Position numbers and translations under genes: made by a program. Positions 62,840 to 64,000 of a stretch of 64,000 nt of DNA are shown one piece after another. The notes beneath the pieces are model-generated. The model saw only the letters and a list, made by a program, of their open reading frames with translations. It was not told where the DNA came from and searched no databases. The DNA is from Eubacteriales bacterium (GTDB lineage: Bacteria > Bacillota > Clostridia > Lachnospirales > Lachnospiraceae), in the NCBI GenBank assembly GCA_030524545.1, contig JAUNGM010000004.1:90697-154696 (forward strand). The letters are read 5' to 3'. Position 1 is the stretch's first letter. Every line of letters starts with the position of its first letter.

Positions 62840-63882
62840 AAAAAATCCTCCTTCTTCTCCGGTATTTCCCTTCCGATTGTAAACTGAGCCACACAGGTCA
62901 TCACTGCACTGATCAATACCTGCGCATAATAAGCAATCCCACGGCTGAGCAGCATGGAAGGAAGCAATACTTTTCCAAAAACCGGTACAAACATAATAAG
63001 ATACAGGGTCTCGCTGATTCCCATTCCTCCCGGAAGGGGCAGCATATCCACAGATACCGAGATGACAGACTGAAGTACGGTGACAGTCACAATTCCATAT
63101 CCATGAAGTCCCAATGACCGGTATACCCAATATGTTACCGTAAACAAAATCGTTCTCTGCACCATTGTGATCAGAAACACATTCAGAATAATCCGTTTAT
63201 GTCCTGCCCAGAAAGCAGCAGTCGCGTGGTACTGATCCATGGACTGCTCCAGTTTTTCCAATCGCTTTGCTTTTCTTTTGAGGAGACGGAAATGTTCCAT
63301 CAGCTTCAGGCCTTTGACCATGATCCATTTGGCAAGTCCGGGCGCAAAGACCAGCACCAGCATCAGCGTCACGCAGAAAACATTCAGACCTACGCCCAGA
63401 TAAAATACCCACATATACTCTCCCAGATAACCTGTCAGAAAATCTCTTCCAAACAGGCACAATATAATGCCAATAAAGACCAGGACAGCTTTATAGGTAA
63501 TTGTTACGATCATAAGCACCAGTGTAGAAACCGGAATATCCAATTTATCCTTTTTCATATAATAAATCTGCATGGGCTGGCCGCCGGTAGCGGACGGAGT
63601 GATACAGCTAAAGAAAAATCCCACAAAAGAATAGAGGGCACAATGGCTCATCTGAACCTTTTCTCCAAGTGTCCTCATCATATAAAAGATGATAACTGAT
63701 TCGCCTATGATAAAAAGCACAACACATACAATCCCCAGAAAAAGATAACGGAGATCGGCTGTTCGGACAACTGCAATAATTCTATGTATATCTTCGCCTT
63801 TAAACACCATATAAACGGTAAGGCAAAAAACAATGATCAAAAATAATGTATTAAATATATTCTTTCTTTTAGTTTCTTTCAT
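62833..63882 (-). CDS. Lysylphosphatidylglycerol synthase-type flippase-domain membrane protein
   Basis: About 349 aa from ATG 63882 (AAAGGA); longer starts to GTG 63951 are possible. It is a polytopic UPF0104/LPG_synthase_TM protein with the motif CITPSATGGQPMQIYYM, DMLPLPGGMGISETLYLI, and about eight helices. The lysyl-transfer domain of MprF is absent, so it is a stand-alone flippase-like or lipid-handling protein. It lies with pssA and psd, consistent with lipid metabolism. The last 118 bp of the window (63883-64000) hold no clear gene. Confidence 0.8.
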   Translation of the reverse strand: MKETKRKNIFNTLFLIIVFCLTVYMVFKGEDIHRIIAVVRTADLRYLFLGIVCVVLFIIGESVIIFYMMRTLGEKVQMSHCALYSFVGFFFSCITPSATGGQPMQIYYMKKDKLDIPVSTLVLMIVTITYKAVLVFIGIILCLFGRDFLTGYLGEYMWVFYLGVGLNVFCVTLMLVLVFAPGLAKWIMVKGLKLMEHFRLLKRKAKRLEKLEQSMDQYHATAAFWAGHKRIILNVFLITMVQRTILFTVTYWVYRSLGLHGYGIVTVTVLQSVISVSVDMLPLPGGMGISETLYLIMFVPVFGKVLLPSMLLSRGIAYYAQVLISAVMTCVAQFTIGREIPEKKEDFLC

Positions 63883-64000
63883 TTGATCCTTTTCTTCTGC
63901 ATACGCTTCCTTTCCTGTCATTCTCTGTGTAAAGTCACCAGAACCTCTCACTAAATTCGCACGGCGCTGTCGCTTGCGCTCATTAAGTGTTCATATTATA

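Noticed and set aside
62840-63130. Upstream extension of the pssA frame
   Set aside because: The extension lies inside the flippase-like gene, is Cys/Trp-rich, and the ATG at 62839 has a strong RBS.
1-64000. CRISPR arrays, insertion sequences, canonical tRNA or rRNA genes
   Set aside because: No regularly spaced repeats, transposase motifs, or tRNA/rRNA signatures were seen on either strand.

Overview
The window carries a low-GC Firmicute chromosome segment, most likely from a gut Lachnospiraceae-type Clostridium (Blautia/Dorea-like). The clues are strong AGGAGG ribosome binding sites, a GGGtGRT-family protein beside a NifU-like scaffold, SelD, QueH and an argH/asd block. That taxonomic call is inference from gene content.

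Positions 1 to about 46.8-46.9 kb are the right-hand part of an integrated temperate phage with a contractile tail of the PBSX (Xkd) type and a Mu-like head. Its left end lies outside the window. Read on the minus strand from about 44.1 kb leftwards, the phage runs: switch genes, RecT/exonuclease recombination, replication initiation (replisome organizer and helicase loader), RusA, small early proteins, an ArpU/RinA-like late regulator, a late promoter region, a DUF488 protein, a tRNA-like RNA, an adenine-methyltransferase-like protein with a ParB-like partner, terminase, portal, head, connector, sheath, tube, tail chaperones made by a programmed -1 frameshift, a long tape measure, baseplate, a tail-tip protein diversified by a retroelement, and a lysis cassette. 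On the plus strand, 44.3-46.76 kb holds the repressor, a small unknown gene, a PD-(D/E)XK nuclease-like gene and a tyrosine integrase.

The outstanding system is a complete diversity-generating retroelement (DGR) at 2.48-5.54 kb: FGE/C-type-lectin-fold target with a 116-bp variable repeat, Avd accessory protein, template repeat and DGR-type reverse transcriptase. VR and TR differ at 17 positions, 16 of them template adenines on the coding strand. Next to it is a double-domain Tad2-like (DUF2829) protein, a predicted sponge for immune signalling nucleotides. Other items worth attention are a 69-nt CCA-ended tRNA-like cloverleaf, a probable DNA-modification module, a repeated operator dyad shared by the switch and late promoter regions, and a C9 tract inside the lysogenically placed nuclease gene.

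From 46.9 kb to the right end is ordinary chromosome, nearly all on the minus strand: GGGtGRT and NifU-like proteins, an ATP-grasp enzyme with two esterases, TraX (plus strand), a left-handed beta-helix protein, topoisomerase III, a formate/nitrite channel, selD, asd, argH, queH, psd, pssA and a flippase-like LPG-synthase membrane protein. The last three form a phospholipid (phosphatidylserine to phosphatidylethanolamine) neighbourhood. No canonical tRNA, rRNA, CRISPR array or insertion sequence was seen.
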